64,000 bases of DNA, taken from assembly GCF_016758195.1 (NCBI RefSeq), contig NZ_QYAC01000008.1, positions 62,001 through 126,000 on the forward strand. The letters run 5' to 3'. Shown here one piece after another: positions 16,837-29,915 of this stretch. Every line of letters begins with the position of its first letter. The first letter of the stretch is position 1. Origin of the DNA: Leucobacter chromiireducens subsp. solipictus. Lineage in GTDB: Bacteria; Actinomycetota; Actinomycetes; Actinomycetales; Microbacteriaceae. A program made the translations under genes and the position numbers. The notes beneath the pieces are model-generated. The model saw only the letters and a list, made by a program, of their open reading frames with translations, searched no databases and was not told the DNA's origin.

Positions 16837-17195
16837 GACGGGTCCTGAACCGGGGAGAGGCGCGTTTCCACGCGCCTGAGGGCGCGTTCGACCTCGTGCT
16901 CGAGCACCGCGAACTCCGGCTCGAGGATTGCGGGAAGCGCTCGGAACACCACGTCCACGCCGGTGAAGCCCGCAGCGATGCGCCGCTCTGCGATGGTCTT
17001 GAGCCGGCGCCGAGCCAGATTTCGCTGCACCGCGTTGCCGACGGCTTTGGAGACGATGAACCCGAATCGAGCCGGTTCCCCCGCCTCACGCAAAACCGCG
17101 TGGGTGATGCAGAATGCACCACCCACGCGGTAGCCGGATCGAACGATCCGTCGGTAATCGTCGCCCCGAGTAACGCGGTGCCGCTGGGCAGGCAT
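16833..17195 (-). CDS. rnpA: Ribonuclease P protein component
   Basis: Protein subunit of RNase P, which trims the 5' ends of tRNAs. The 120-residue product has the RNR motif region in the form FIVSKAVGNAVQRNLARRRLKTI and the N-terminal RVTRGDDYRRIVRSG. ATG 17195 is preceded by CCAGGAGTACC. It follows rpmH by 21 bases and overlaps yidD. Confidence 0.95.
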   Translation of the reverse strand: MPAQRHRVTRGDDYRRIVRSGYRVGGAFCITHAVLREAGEPARFGFIVSKAVGNAVQRNLARRRLKTIAERRIAAGFTGVDVVFRALPAILEPEFAVLEHEVERALRRVETRLSPVQDPS

Positions 17196-17216
17196 GGTAC
17201 TCCTGGGACGAAAGAA

Positions 17217-17354
17217 TTATGCGGTGAGCTTGCTACGGCCCTTGCCGCGACGTGCAGCAACGATGGCGCGGCCGGCGCGGGTGCGCATGCGGGCGCGGAA
17301 GCCGTGCACCTTGGCGCGACGGCGGTTATTGGGCTGGAAAGTACGCTTGCTCAT
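17217..17354 (-). CDS. rpmH: 50S ribosomal protein L34
   Basis: A 45-residue, highly basic protein reading [19 protein letters not shown] at the N-terminus and ending GKGRSKLTA, matching L34 along its full length. It is the first gene of the leftward rpmH-rnpA-yidD-yidC-jag cluster and is divergent from dnaA. Confidence 0.97.
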   Translation of the reverse strand: MSKRTFQPNNRRRAKVHGFRARMRTRAGRAIVAARRGKGRSKLTA

Positions 17355-17703
17355 GTGAAGACTCCGTGACTTATGGAACTGATCCCCGAAGCTCATGTCG
17401 TCGAGGAAGTCGGATCTGGGACGGGCGACAGTTCACCCATACAAGGTATTTACTCTACGCCCAATCGACGGTCCCGTCAAAAAGATCGTGGACACCGGTC
17501 CCGCGGCACGCCCCTGAGGCCCCCACACTTGGCCCGACCACCCCGGGGACTTGCCTGTGGACAAATCTGTGACTAACGTGTCCTCAGACGTACCCACACC
17601 GACCACCCCTGCAGGTTTCCCCGCATATTCACGCGGTTCAGCTTGTGGATAAGATTGGGTATAACATTCCCCACAGCCCACCACGATCGAGCCGGGTACC
17701 TGC
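17355..17703. other. oriC region, part upstream of dnaA
   Basis: No gene is visible in these 349 bases. They contain a perfect DnaA box (TGTGGATAA, 17644-17652) and a near copy (TGTGGACAA around 17556) and a TATAAC -10-like element shortly before dnaA. The rpmH and dnaA promoters must both lie here. Together with the dnaA-dnaN gap it forms the usual two-part actinobacterial origin; DnaA-mediated control of dnaA is likely. Confidence 0.75.
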
Positions 17704-19152
17704 GTGACAGAGGACGAAGTACAAGAGGTCTGGGACCGCGTTACCCAATCGGTAATGCAGGATCCCGCAGTAGGACCCGCAGTTGGCGCCCAGTTGGCGC
17801 TCGCGCTGCCGCGCGGTATCGCCGCGGGCACGCTGTACCTTGCGGTGCAGCTCGAGTTCACCCTGAAGCTTCTGGAGAACCGTCTCCGGCCGGCGATCAT
17901 GCAGGCGATCGCGGCGATCCCTGAGGCCCAGGAGATTCAGAACTTCGTCGTGATCGTCGATGAGGACGCTCACCCGGATATCGAGCCCGAACCGCAGACT
18001 TCCGCACCGGCGCCCGCTGCCGCCGTGGCGCCGAGCTTCGACGACGCCGCCCCGGCACGCCAGGAGCCGACCCGTCCGCTGGCCGAACCGCGGGGGCGCC
18101 ACGGCGGCGAGGACGCGGGGGATAGCCGGCTGAACGAGAAGTATCGTTTCGACAGTTTTGTCATCGGGCAATCCAACCGCTTTGCTCACGCCGCGGCCGT
18201 CGCCGTCGCCGAGGCGCCCGCACGGGCGTACAACCCGCTCTTCATCTACGGGGACTCCGGGCTGGGGAAAACCCACCTCCTGCACGCGATTGGTCACTAC
18301 GCTCGGGAGCTCTTCCCAGATGTGCGTGTTCGGTACGTCAGCTCTGAAGACTTTACGAACGACTTCATTAACTCCATTGCGAACAACCAGGGCGCCGCGT
18401 TCCACGCGCGGTACCGGAGCGTGGACATCCTGCTGGTCGATGACATCCAGTTCCTCGAGGACAAGGTGGAGACCCAGGAGGCCTTTTTCCACACGTTCAA
18501 CACGTTGCACGATCACAACAAGCAAGTGGTGATCACGAGTGACGTCCAGCCGAAGCAGCTTCGCGGCTTCGAGGAACGCATGCTGTCCCGTTTCGAGTGG
18601 GGCCTGCTCACCGACATTCAGGTGCCCGATCTCGAGACGCGCATCGCGATCCTGCGCAAGAAGGCTCAGCGGGAGAACCTCGAGATCGACCACAGCATCC
18701 TGGAGTTCATCGCCAGCAAGTTCTCCTCGAATATTCGCGAGCTTGAGGGCACGCTGATTCGCGTCACCGCCTATGCGAGCCTGAACCAGCAGCGGATCGA
18801 CATGCCGCTGGTGCACACGGTGCTCAAGGACCTCATCACGCTCGACGCGGACAATGAGGTGCTGCCCTCGGACATCATTAGCCGGACGGCCGAGTATTTC
18901 GATCTCTCGGTGGATGACCTGTACGGCCCGACGCGTGCCCAGCAGATCGCGACCGCCCGACAGATTGCCATGTACCTCTGCCGCGAGCTCACGCCGCTGT
19001 CGCTGCCGAAGATCGGGCAGCTCTTCGGCGGGCGAGATCACACCACAGTGATGTACGCCCACAAGAAGATCTCGCAGCTGATCGCCGAGCGTCGCTCCAT
19101 CTACAACCAGGTCACCGAGCTCACCACCCGCATCAAACAGGGCAGCCGCTAA
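17704..19152 (+). CDS. dnaA: Chromosomal replication initiator protein DnaA
   Basis: Binds DnaA boxes and opens oriC. The 482-residue product has domain I (1-85), a variable Pro/Ala-rich linker (85-145), the AAA+ domain ([21 protein letters not shown] Walker A region, [12 protein letters not shown] Walker [19 protein letters not shown]) and domain IV with the DnaA signature ([25 protein letters not shown]). Translation starts at GTG 17704 without a clear Shine-Dalgarno. It is flanked by DnaA-box regions on both sides. Confidence 0.98.
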   Translation: MTEDEVQEVWDRVTQSVMQDPAVGPAVGAQLALALPRGIAAGTLYLAVQLEFTLKLLENRLRPAIMQAIAAIPEAQEIQNFVVIVDEDAHPDIEPEPQTSAPAPAAAVAPSFDDAAPARQEPTRPLAEPRGRHGGEDAGDSRLNEKYRFDSFVIGQSNRFAHAAAVAVAEAPARAYNPLFIYGDSGLGKTHLLHAIGHYARELFPDVRVRYVSSEDFTNDFINSIANNQGAAFHARYRSVDILLVDDIQFLEDKVETQEAFFHTFNTLHDHNKQVVITSDVQPKQLRGFEERMLSRFEWGLLTDIQVPDLETRIAILRKKAQRENLEIDHSILEFIASKFSSNIRELEGTLIRVTAYASLNQQRIDMPLVHTVLKDLITLDADNEVLPSDIISRTAEYFDLSVDDLYGPTRAQQIATARQIAMYLCRELTPLSLPKIGQLFGGRDHTTVMYAHKKISQLIAERRSIYNQVTELTTRIKQGSR

Positions 19153-19536
19153 CCCGAGTTATCCACAGATTGTGGGTCGGGTGTGGATAGCTGGGGAGAA
19201 CCCGGGCGTTTCTGTGGAGGATTTCGCGGCGCCTGTGCAGAAGCGGCGCCACGAGAATTTGGCGTCATTCCGCCAACGCGGCGCTATCCAGATCTCGCCA
19301 ACAAGTCACAAGGCTGTAATTCGCTGTGTATGACAGGGATGTTCGGAGTTATCCACAGAATCCACAGCCGTTAACACTGTTAACAACTTCTCTTCTTTTT
19401 CAGGGGCACTCGATCACGCGGACCGATCTGGGGAAAACTCCGCTTCCAGCCCCTGCTGATGCTCCTCGCCGCCGAGTGTGCAAAGATTGTGAAGCCAACG
19501 AAACAGCCACGCTTGCGGGGCGGGAGGAGAAGCCAC
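19153..19536. other. oriC: Replication origin oriC (dnaA-dnaN intergenic region)
   Basis: A 384-base gene-free gap with two perfect DnaA boxes (TTATCCACA at 19159-19167 and 19349-19357), a one-mismatch copy (TGTGGATAG 19182-19190), weaker copies (e.g. GAATCCACA 19358-19366) and a GTTAAC-act-GTTAAC repeat (19370-19384) followed by a T-rich run that is a candidate unwinding site. The strand switch of gene direction around this region supports its being the origin. Confidence 0.85.
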
Positions 19537-20679
19537 ATGCGATTCACCGTTAACCGTGACGTGTTCAGCGAAGCGGTATCGTTCGCGGTGAAGCTGCTCC
19601 CGCAGCGCCCGACGCAGCCACTGCTCAGTGGCGCCTTGATTGAGGCGGAGGGCGAACAACTCACCGTATCCTCCTTCGATTACGAGGTGTCGGCTCGGAC
19701 CACGGTCCTCGCTCAGGTGGGCGAAGCCGGTCGGGCCTTGGTCTCGGGGCGCCTGCTGAGCGAGATCGCTCAGCGCCTCCCGCACGCTGACGTCGAGGTG
19801 TCGCTGCTCGAGAGCCGCGTGGAGGTGCGGTGTGGCTCCGCATCCTTTAGCCTCCCCGCGATGCCGGTGGAGGAGTACCCCCAGGTTCCCCGGGTAGATG
19901 AGGTTTCCGGCGCCGTTCCCGCGGACGTATTCGCGGACGCCATTGCGCAGGTCTCCCTCGCCGCGTCGAAGGACGATGTCACTCCCGTCATTACGGGCGT
20001 CCAGTTCGAGATCAACGAGAACTCATTGACGCTCACAGCGACCGATCGCTACCGTGTCGCGACTCGCGGCATCGACTGGGAGAACGTTGGCGCCCAGGGC
20101 GCCATGACCGCGCTCGTGCCCTCGAAGATCGTCACCGAGGTGGGGAAGACCTTCTCCGGTGACGGCCAGGTACAGGTCGCGATCGTGAAAGATGGGGAAC
20201 GCGAGCTCGTTGCCTTCACCGGCGCCTCGAAAACCGTTACCTCGCTGCTGATCAAGGGAAACTACCCGCCCGTGGGACGCCTGTTCCCCGAGAATGTCGA
20301 CAACTACGCGGTTGTCAACACTGCCGAGCTCGTCGAGGCCGTGGGCCGCGTGGGCCTGGTGCTCGAGCGCGAGGCAGCCTTGCGCTTCTCCTTTGCTGAG
20401 GGCACCGTGACGCTCGAGGCCGCGGGAACGGAATCGGCCCAGGCGGTCGAAACGGTCGATGCGCACCTCGTGGGCGACGACATGGTGGTGTCACTCAAGC
20501 CGCAGTTCCTCCTGGACGGCCTCCGGTCGACCCACTCCGAGTTCGCACGCATCGCGTTCACGCGCACCGACAACCCCGGCAAGCCCGGGCCGGTGCTCAT
20601 CACGAGCCAGCGCAGCAAGGACGAGGTCGACGAGGAGAGCTTCAAGTACCTGCTGCAGCCGAACCTGCTGCTGCGATAG
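19537..20679 (+). CDS. dnaN: DNA polymerase III beta subunit (sliding clamp)
   Basis: Ring-shaped processivity clamp. The 380-residue product shows three clamp repeats, beginning MRFTVNRDVFSEAVSFAVKLLPQRP and including ATDRYRVATRGIDW and the C-terminal pocket region. Start ATG 19537 has GGAGGAG nine bases upstream; upstream in-frame ATG codons would add an unrelated leader and are rejected. Followed by recF after 9 bases. Confidence 0.97.
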   Translation: MRFTVNRDVFSEAVSFAVKLLPQRPTQPLLSGALIEAEGEQLTVSSFDYEVSARTTVLAQVGEAGRALVSGRLLSEIAQRLPHADVEVSLLESRVEVRCGSASFSLPAMPVEEYPQVPRVDEVSGAVPADVFADAIAQVSLAASKDDVTPVITGVQFEINENSLTLTATDRYRVATRGIDWENVGAQGAMTALVPSKIVTEVGKTFSGDGQVQVAIVKDGERELVAFTGASKTVTSLLIKGNYPPVGRLFPENVDNYAVVNTAELVEAVGRVGLVLEREAALRFSFAEGTVTLEAAGTESAQAVETVDAHLVGDDMVVSLKPQFLLDGLRSTHSEFARIAFTRTDNPGKPGPVLITSQRSKDEVDEESFKYLLQPNLLLR

Positions 20680-20688
20680 GAGACCTCG

Positions 20689-21900
20689 GTGCGAGTCGCG
20701 CATCTCTCCCTCGGCGACTTCCGGAATTACCGCACCGCTGAGCTCAGTTTGGCGCCTGGCCCCAATCTCCTCATTGGTCGGAATGGGCAGGGGAAGACGA
20801 ACCTCGTCGAGGCGATCGCGTACTTCTCGTCCCTTCGATCGCATCGTGTGACCGGCGATGCGGCGCTCGTTCGCGCCGGTGCCGATTCGGCGATTGCCCG
20901 CATGCGCGTGGTGGGGGAGAGCCGGGAGGTTGTGCTCGAACTGCAGATCCACCGCGACCGCGCCAATCGGGCGCAGGTCAATGGAAACGGAGTCCGGCCA
21001 CGGGAGGTCACTCGGTGGTTCTCCTCGGTGGCTTTCGTGCCTGAAGATCTCATGATCGTTCGTGGAGAGCCCACCGTTCGGCGCCGCTTCCTCGATGACG
21101 CACTGGTCGCCCGACATCCGGTCGCCGCAGGTGCCCTCGCCGACTACGATCGCGTACTCAAGCAGCGCACCGCGCTCTTGAAGTCCTACCGTTCGCGCGG
21201 CGGCGCCCCAGACTCGCTCCTTTCGGTCTGGGATGACCAGCTGGTCAACTTCGGCGCCCAGATCATGCTCGCTCGGCGAGAACTCGTGCGAGATCTCCAG
21301 GCCCCACTTGCGGCAAGCTACGAGGCGCTCGTCTCCTCGGATCATCGCCCCCTACTCTTCCTCGCGGAGTCCATGCGCGATTCGTCGGGCAACGTTCCAC
21401 GTGAAACATCGACCCCCAACACCCTCGACGCCGAGGTTTCACGTGAAACACTCGAGGGGCAGTTCCGGGAGGCCCTGACCCACACCCGACGCCGTGAGCA
21501 GGAACGCGGCGTCACGCTCGTGGGTCCCCACCGCGACGACCTCCTCCTGCAGTTGAATGACCTTCCGGTCAAGGGGTATGCGAGCCACGGTGAGTCGTGG
21601 TCGTTCGCGCTCTCCCTGAAGCTCGCCCTCGCGTCGCTGCTGCGATCCGAATCGGCGGCGGGCGACCCGGTGATCATTCTGGACGACGTCTTTGCGGAGC
21701 TCGACGTGCACCGTCGCACACGCCTCATGGCGGCCGTACGTGATTTCGAGCAGGTGATCGTCACCGCCGCCGTTGAGGGAGACGTTCCTGACGACGTATC
21801 CTGGCATCGGGTGCACATCGATGCGGGTACGGTACTCGCTGTGGCGCCCGACGATCCCTTGACTGAAGTTGCGGAGGGTTCCGGTGAGGTCGACGCATGA
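20689..21900 (+). CDS. recF: DNA replication and repair protein RecF
   Basis: SMC-like ATPase that loads RecA at gaps. The 403-residue product has the N-terminal LSLGDFRNYRTAELSLAPGPNLLIGRNGQGKTNLVEAI (Walker A GRNGQGKT), and the C-terminal signature and Walker B (LALASLLR, PVIILDDVFAELD). It starts with GTG. The middle contains two parS-like sites that encode VPRET and VSRET, in a Ser/Thr/Pro-rich insert around residues 235-255. It is in the dnaN-recF-dciA row and its stop overlaps the next start (ATGA). Confidence 0.96.
   Translation: MRVAHLSLGDFRNYRTAELSLAPGPNLLIGRNGQGKTNLVEAIAYFSSLRSHRVTGDAALVRAGADSAIARMRVVGESREVVLELQIHRDRANRAQVNGNGVRPREVTRWFSSVAFVPEDLMIVRGEPTVRRRFLDDALVARHPVAAGALADYDRVLKQRTALLKSYRSRGGAPDSLLSVWDDQLVNFGAQIMLARRELVRDLQAPLAASYEALVSSDHRPLLFLAESMRDSSGNVPRETSTPNTLDAEVSRETLEGQFREALTHTRRREQERGVTLVGPHRDDLLLQLNDLPVKGYASHGESWSFALSLKLALASLLRSESAAGDPVIILDDVFAELDVHRRTRLMAAVRDFEQVIVTAAVEGDVPDDVSWHRVHIDAGTVLAVAPDDPLTEVAEGSGEVDA
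21393..21408. other. parS-like site 2 (inside recF)
   Basis: CGTTCCACGTGAAACA, two mismatches from the parS consensus, encoding NVPRET in recF. It is 42 bases from site 3 (start to start), giving a pair in the same gene. Confidence 0.8.
21435..21450. other. parS-like site 3 (inside recF)
   Basis: GGTTTCACGTGAAACA, one mismatch (first base) from the parS consensus with a perfect 14-bp palindromic core. It encodes EVSRET in recF. Confidence 0.9.
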
Positions 21901-22388
21901 GTGAACGTCCCGGCGAGATGGGCTTTGCAAGTGACGCGTACCTCCGCGCGAAGTCGGTGTGGAAGGGGCAACCCGCCCGACGGCGCCGCCGGGCGAACGC
22001 GGAGAGCCCGGGCGGCCAGGCGTTCGGGCACGGCCGAGACCCCAGAACGCTCAGTGACGTGTTGGTGACGATGGCCGGCGATATGGGGTGGAGCGGAGAA
22101 CTCGAGCAGGCGCGCTTGCTCGGGGAGTGGGCAGAGTTTGCCGGTGAGGCGACCGCGGAGCATACTCAGGTGATCGGGATCAGCAATGGCGTCCTGCAGA
22201 TCCAGTGCGACTCAACGACCTGGGCGACCGAGTTGCGGCGCCTGCGCGCGGAGATGCTGACGCGAATCCTCCGCGAGTACCCCGGCGCCGAGATCCGGGA
22301 CCTGCGTTTTCTTGCGCCGGGTGCTCCGAGCTGGCGCCACGGTCCGCGCAGCGTTCCCGGACGCGGCCCGAGGGATACGTACGGGTAG
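21897..22388 (+). CDS. dciA: DciA (DUF721) helicase-associated protein
   Basis: A 163-residue protein with the DUF721 domain (GWSGELEQARLLGEWAEFAGEATAEHT..., LQIQCDSTTWATELRRLRAEML). DciA is the widespread ancestral factor that helps load the DnaB helicase in bacteria without DnaC or DnaI. The first 60 residues are basic and poorly conserved. The ATG overlaps the recF stop by four bases (ATGA). Confidence 0.9.
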   Translation: MSERPGEMGFASDAYLRAKSVWKGQPARRRRRANAESPGGQAFGHGRDPRTLSDVLVTMAGDMGWSGELEQARLLGEWAEFAGEATAEHTQVIGISNGVLQIQCDSTTWATELRRLRAEMLTRILREYPGAEIRDLRFLAPGAPSWRHGPRSVPGRGPRDTYG

Positions 22389-22479
22389 TTTCAGCCAACG
22401 GGGAACCCTTGGGGGACGACCCCAGCCGAAAACTTGCCCCCACACGCCCGTAATCCCCCGTAGCAGCGTGCAGAGTTGA

Positions 22480-22485
22480 TAGACT
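22480..22485 (+). promoter_or_regulatory. Probable gyrB -10 element
   Basis: TAGACT, 64 bases upstream of the gyrB ATG, in the 161-base gap after dciA. It matches the TANNNT form used repeatedly in this window, here with an untranslated leader. No clear -35 element is seen. Confidence 0.4.
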
Positions 22486-22522
22486 GGCGTGCGGAAGTAT
22501 CCGGGGTGAAAAAGCGCTCTGA

Positions 22523-27105
<4,583 letters not shown>

Positions 27106-27113
<8 letters not shown>

Positions 27114-27513
27114 TACCGTCGCAGACAAGCTCGCGAAGAAGACCCGAAAGAAGGCCCCTGCCAAGCAGGTCCGCCTGAAGCTCGTATACGTTGACTTCTG
27201 GTCCTCCGTGAAGTTCTCGTTCCTCGTGTCGATCTGCCTGGCCATTGTGGGCGTCGTCTCGACCATCCTCATCTACACGGTGCTGCTCCAGACGGGCGTC
27301 TTCGGCAAGGTCGACGAGCTCTTCATGGACATTGTCGGCGAGGAGAACAGCCTGATGAAGATCATCGGCTTCCCGCAGGTCATGGGTCTCTCGGTGGTCG
27401 TGGGCATCCTGAACGTCATCGTGGGCACGGCCCTCGGCGCCATTGGTTCGCTCGTGTACAACCTGCTCGTGCGCGTACTCGGCGGCTTCCAGCTCGGTTT
27501 CACGAGTAACTAG
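27106..27513 (+). CDS. DUF3566 transmembrane protein
   Basis: A 135-residue protein with a basic N-terminus (about 25 residues rich in Lys) and two or three hydrophobic segments ([46 protein letters not shown]). DUF3566 proteins occur directly after gyrA in many actinobacteria; the function is unknown. It overlaps the gyrA end by 8 bases and is probably cotranscribed. Confidence 0.9.
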
Positions 27514-27524
27514 GCTCGCATCAC

Positions 27525-27569
27525 CGCGTGTGCCCGATCCCAGTTCCGGGATCGGGCACACGCGTTTTT
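27525..27569 (+). terminator. Rho-independent terminator after gyrBA-DUF3566
   Basis: Perfect 17-bp stem (27525-27541 with 27548-27564), 6-base loop and a run of five T. It closes the gyrB-gyrA-DUF3566 transcript. Confidence 0.92.
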
Positions 27570-27697
27570 CGGGCGTGTCTCGCCCGAACTTCGGGTGAGC
27601 ACGGCCTCCGCGAGCGGGATTTTACGGGAAACGCGCCCGAGCTGCGATTTCGATTTCGATTTCGCGCCGACTTCCGGTAAAGTCATTTCTTGGTCAA

Positions 27698-27774
27698 GGG
27701 GCTATAGCTCAGGTGGTTAGAGCGCTTCACTGATAATGAAGAGGTCCCAGGTTCAAGTCCTGGTAGCCCCACCA
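27698..27774 (+). tRNA. tRNA-Ile (anticodon GAT)
   Basis: A complete 77-base cloverleaf with 3' CCA encoded. The acceptor GGGGCTA pairs with TAGCCCC, the anticodon loop is CTGATAA (GAT), and the T arm contains GGTTCAAGTCC. TAAAGT at 27678-27683 is a fitting -10 element. A tRNA-Ile followed by tRNA-Ala after gyrA is a common actinobacterial layout. Confidence 0.97.
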
Positions 27775-27778
27775 AATC

Positions 27779-27818
27779 CTGAAGGGCAGTCGAGAAAACG
27801 ACTGCCCTTCAGTCGTTT
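27779..27818 (+). terminator. Terminator after tRNA-Ile
   Basis: Perfect 14-bp stem CTGAAGGGCAGTCG (27779-27792) with its complement (27799-27812), 6-base loop and a TCGTTTT tail. Confidence 0.9.
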
Positions 27819-27982
27819 TCGGAACCTGGAGACGGTGCCTGGCCGTGCGACACGCCGGATTTGCGTGCGCTGGGGCGCGTGGATATAGTTATTCAGTCGG
27901 GAAGAGGAACCGCCCCAGGGCGCGAATCACATCGGAGAAATACCGAGTTCCCAGCGAAGATCACGAGAGTGAGATTCCAGAC

Positions 27983-28058
27983 GGGTCCTTAACTCAGTTG
28001 GTAGAGTGCCTGCTTTGCAAGCAGGATGTCGGGAGTTCGATTCTCCCAGGATCCACCA
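27983..28058 (+). tRNA. tRNA-Ala (anticodon TGC), integration target
   Basis: A complete 76-base cloverleaf with encoded CCA. The anticodon loop TTTGCAA gives TGC. The acceptor stem GGGTCCT/AGGATCC keeps the G3-U70 wobble pair that identifies tRNA-Ala. Its 3' 21 bases plus CCA-flanking bases are the left attachment core of the integrated element, so the gene stays whole after integration. Confidence 0.97.
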
Positions 28059-28061
28059 CCA
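28038..28061. repeat. attL core (tRNA-Ala 3' end)
   Basis: Left copy of the 24-base direct repeat beginning CGATTCTCCCAGG and ending CACCACCA. It covers the T-arm 3' side, acceptor 3' strand and CCA of tRNA-Ala. The matching copy is at 32487-32510. Confidence 0.95.
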
Positions 28062-28062
28062 G

Positions 28063-28102
28063 CCCCCAAATCGTTGAAAATCAGCGGTTTGGGGGCATTT
28101 TT
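28063..28102 (+). terminator. Element-supplied terminator for tRNA-Ala
   Basis: Stem CCCCCAAA (28063-28070) with TTTGGGGG (28088-28095), followed by a T-rich tail, directly after the attL core. It replaces the host terminator that was pushed to 32517 by the insertion. Confidence 0.75.
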
Positions 28103-28111
28103 ATATGTAAA

Positions 28112-28133
28112 ATAAGCGCTACCATAAGCGCTA
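28112..28133. repeat. Paired ATAAGCGCTA sites, left end
   Basis: Two copies of ATAAGCGCTA (28112-28121 and 28124-28133), start to start 12 bp, between attL and the integrase gene. The same pair with the same spacing recurs at the right end. They fit arm-type integrase sites or sites for an excision/regulatory protein; they also overlap the probable integrase promoter (TATATG and TAAAAT just before). Confidence 0.7.
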
Positions 28134-28152
28134 TTTTTCTGAGGTGAAATCT

Positions 28153-29352
28153 GTGGAAGCTCCAAAGCGCAGAAGACGCAAAGGCTCAGGCAGTGAATAC
28201 ATCGATCCACAAGGGCGATTCGTCATTGAGAAGAAGGTTCTCAACGCTGAAGGGCATAAGAGCCAAGTTCGTGGCTATGGAGCCTCTTGGAGTGAAGCTC
28301 AAACCCGATTCAACAAGAATTACGAAAGATTCTTGGAAGGTGGAGGCAAGAAGCCCTCTCAGAAGACCCTGAGCGCCGTTCTAAGCGCATGGGATGCATC
28401 CAGTGGGTCAGGTGTTCAAACGAAGTATCGAACGCGTCTAACCGTGAAAAATCACTATATTGAACCCTTTGGAGACCACAAGGTCAGCGAGATCACCAAA
28501 ACCAAAATTCAGCGAGCAATAGAACGCATACCCGTCGAGCAGGGTGGAGCACGAAGAAACTTCCTCAAAGACATGAAGAAGATTCTTAACTATGCAATGA
28601 AGCAAGGGTGGATCAAAACCAACCCTGCAGAACATTTATCCCTTGGTGTCTATCAACCACAGAAACAAGAAACTGATGCGCGTGAGATGACAGTTCGCGT
28701 TGCAGAATTCAGGAAGTTGCTCAAATGGTTGCAAGACGCTGACCGGTGGGAGTTCTATCCCCTCATGTTCCTCAGCCTTGGACTCAGAATCTCAGAGTTC
28801 CTTGGAATGGAATGGAGTTCTGTTCAGAGCAGACCGAATGACATAACTGTACTAATTGTTGATCGGCAGTTGGATCCATCACCTTACAAAATTGTGAAGC
28901 GTGTCAAAGGTTCCTATAACCGTGAGATTCATCTTCCTTCATCATTCGTTGTTGCTTTTGTTGAATGGCAAATGCACACGCGTGTGCAGGGTGATGCTGT
29001 GCAGTCTTGGGCAAAAGATCAGGTATTCACCAAGCTGAATTACGAAGGTCAGAAGCATGGACAAACGCAAGACGATTTCAGAAAGCTCTTGAAATCACTA
29101 CTTGAAGAACATCACCGTGTGAGCATGATTCCTGAATATGGTGAAGGAGTGAAACCCGTCTCATTCACACCGCACTACATCCGCAAAATGGCAGCGACAA
29201 TGATGGCTCAAGAAGGAATCAGTCTCCAAGTGGCAAAACAGGTTCTTGGACACATGACAGAAGAAATGACCGAGTCATATACACATATTCTTGATGGTCA
29301 GAAAACCGAGGCAACCGCAGCACTTGAAAAAGGTTTCTTCAACTATCAATAA
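28153..29352 (+). CDS. int: Tyrosine site-specific recombinase (integrase)
   Basis: Catalyses integration into and excision from tRNA-Ala. About 399 residues: an N-terminal basic, AP2-like arm-binding region (GSEYIDPQGRFVIEKKVLN), a core-binding SAM-like domain, and the catalytic domain with Arg212 (LGLRISEFLGMEW), His341-x-x-Arg344 (HYIRKMA), His367 (LGHMTEEM) and nucleophile Tyr376 (ESYTHI). GTG 28153 has GAGGTG six bases upstream; a GTG at 28144 lies in that ribosome-binding site and is less likely. Codon use is AT-rich, unlike the host genes, and related to integrases of low-GC Gram-positive elements by its general pattern. Confidence 0.95.
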   Translation: MEAPKRRRRKGSGSEYIDPQGRFVIEKKVLNAEGHKSQVRGYGASWSEAQTRFNKNYERFLEGGGKKPSQKTLSAVLSAWDASSGSGVQTKYRTRLTVKNHYIEPFGDHKVSEITKTKIQRAIERIPVEQGGARRNFLKDMKKILNYAMKQGWIKTNPAEHLSLGVYQPQKQETDAREMTVRVAEFRKLLKWLQDADRWEFYPLMFLSLGLRISEFLGMEWSSVQSRPNDITVLIVDRQLDPSPYKIVKRVKGSYNREIHLPSSFVVAFVEWQMHTRVQGDAVQSWAKDQVFTKLNYEGQKHGQTQDDFRKLLKSLLEEHHRVSMIPEYGEGVKPVSFTPHYIRKMAATMMAQEGISLQVAKQVLGHMTEEMTESYTHILDGQKTEATAALEKGFFNYQ

Positions 29353-29407
29353 ATTTCAATAACGGGGATCGCCCCGAACGCGAGCGGATGGTTCCGCACA
29401 ACCACAA

Positions 29408-29452
29408 AAATAGCCCCTGACCAGGTATTTAACCTAATAACAAGGGCTATTT
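29408..29452. terminator. Bidirectional terminator between int and the minus-strand genes
   Basis: AAATAGCCC (29408-29416) pairs with GGGCTATTT (29444-29452) around a 27-base loop. Flanking A and T runs let it act for int and for the convergent rep operon. Confidence 0.7.
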
Positions 29453-29489
29453 CTGTGCAAATCCGCCAGGATGCGGATCAGAATGATCT

Positions 29490-29654
29490 CTAAGACGAAT
29501 AGCAATCAACGCAATGCCTTTCATCACATGGATCAAAGTAGATTTCATCACCTTCATGAATCGGACTCATCACCTCAAAAACATGAGTCAAGTCATCAGA
29601 CAGATCAACGATCTCACCTACTGAATAATCTCTTTCAGCAATACCAAAGAACAT
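29490..29654 (-). CDS. Small Cys-containing protein, orf54
   Basis: A 54-residue open frame starting MFFGIAERDYSVGEIVDL and ending in a Cys cluster (FDPCDERHCVDCYSS, spacing C-x4-C-x2-C). AGGTGA five bases before the ATG overlaps the stop codon of orf83, which argues that it is really translated as the last gene of the rep operon. It is acidic and has no membrane segment. No family is recognised; the Cys spacing could hold a metal. Confidence 0.55.
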   Translation of the reverse strand: MFFGIAERDYSVGEIVDLSDDLTHVFEVMSPIHEGDEIYFDPCDERHCVDCYSS

Positions 29655-29663
29655 TAGAATCAC

Positions 29664-29915
29664 CTACTTCCAGATAGCAGGAAGCAAACAGCTTTGACCA
29701 TTCTTGAACTTCACCAAGACTTCAGCCGAGCCATTAGCGTGCTTCTTCCCAGTCAAATGCACAGACTGAGATACGCCATTTGAATTGCAAGTAGTTGGAA
29801 CAGCTGCATTAGCAGGCTCAGATTGCACCACAAGCGCAGTAAGTGCCATGCAAAATATCGCAAGTGCTGAACCCAGGGATATCACTGTTCTCTTTCTCTT
29901 CAATACGTTTTTCAT
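29664..29915 (-). CDS. Small secreted protein, orf83
   Basis: An 83-residue protein with a basic start (MKNVLKRKRT), a hydrophobic core (VISLGSALAIFCMALTALVV) and a likely signal-peptidase site after SEPANAA, leaving a mature part of about 46 residues with two Cys that may form a disulfide. ATG 29915 has AAAGGAG nine bases upstream. Its first 98 bases overlap the end of rep in another frame. The function is unknown: an exported factor, an envelope or virion component, or a competition peptide are possible. Confidence 0.7.
   Translation of the reverse strand: MKNVLKRKRTVISLGSALAIFCMALTALVVQSEPANAAVPTTCNSNGVSQSVHLTGKKHANGSAEVLVKFKNGQSCLLPAIWK

Noticed and set aside
28153-29352. Transposase or insertion sequence
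   Set aside because: The catalytic R-H-x-x-R-H-Y set and tRNA attachment repeats identify a tyrosine integrase; no terminal inverted repeats of IS type were found.
29471-29677. A 68-codon plus-strand frame in the element
   Set aside because: It is His/Ser/Gln-rich and antisense to orf54, which has a ribosome-binding site and is collinear with the rep operon.
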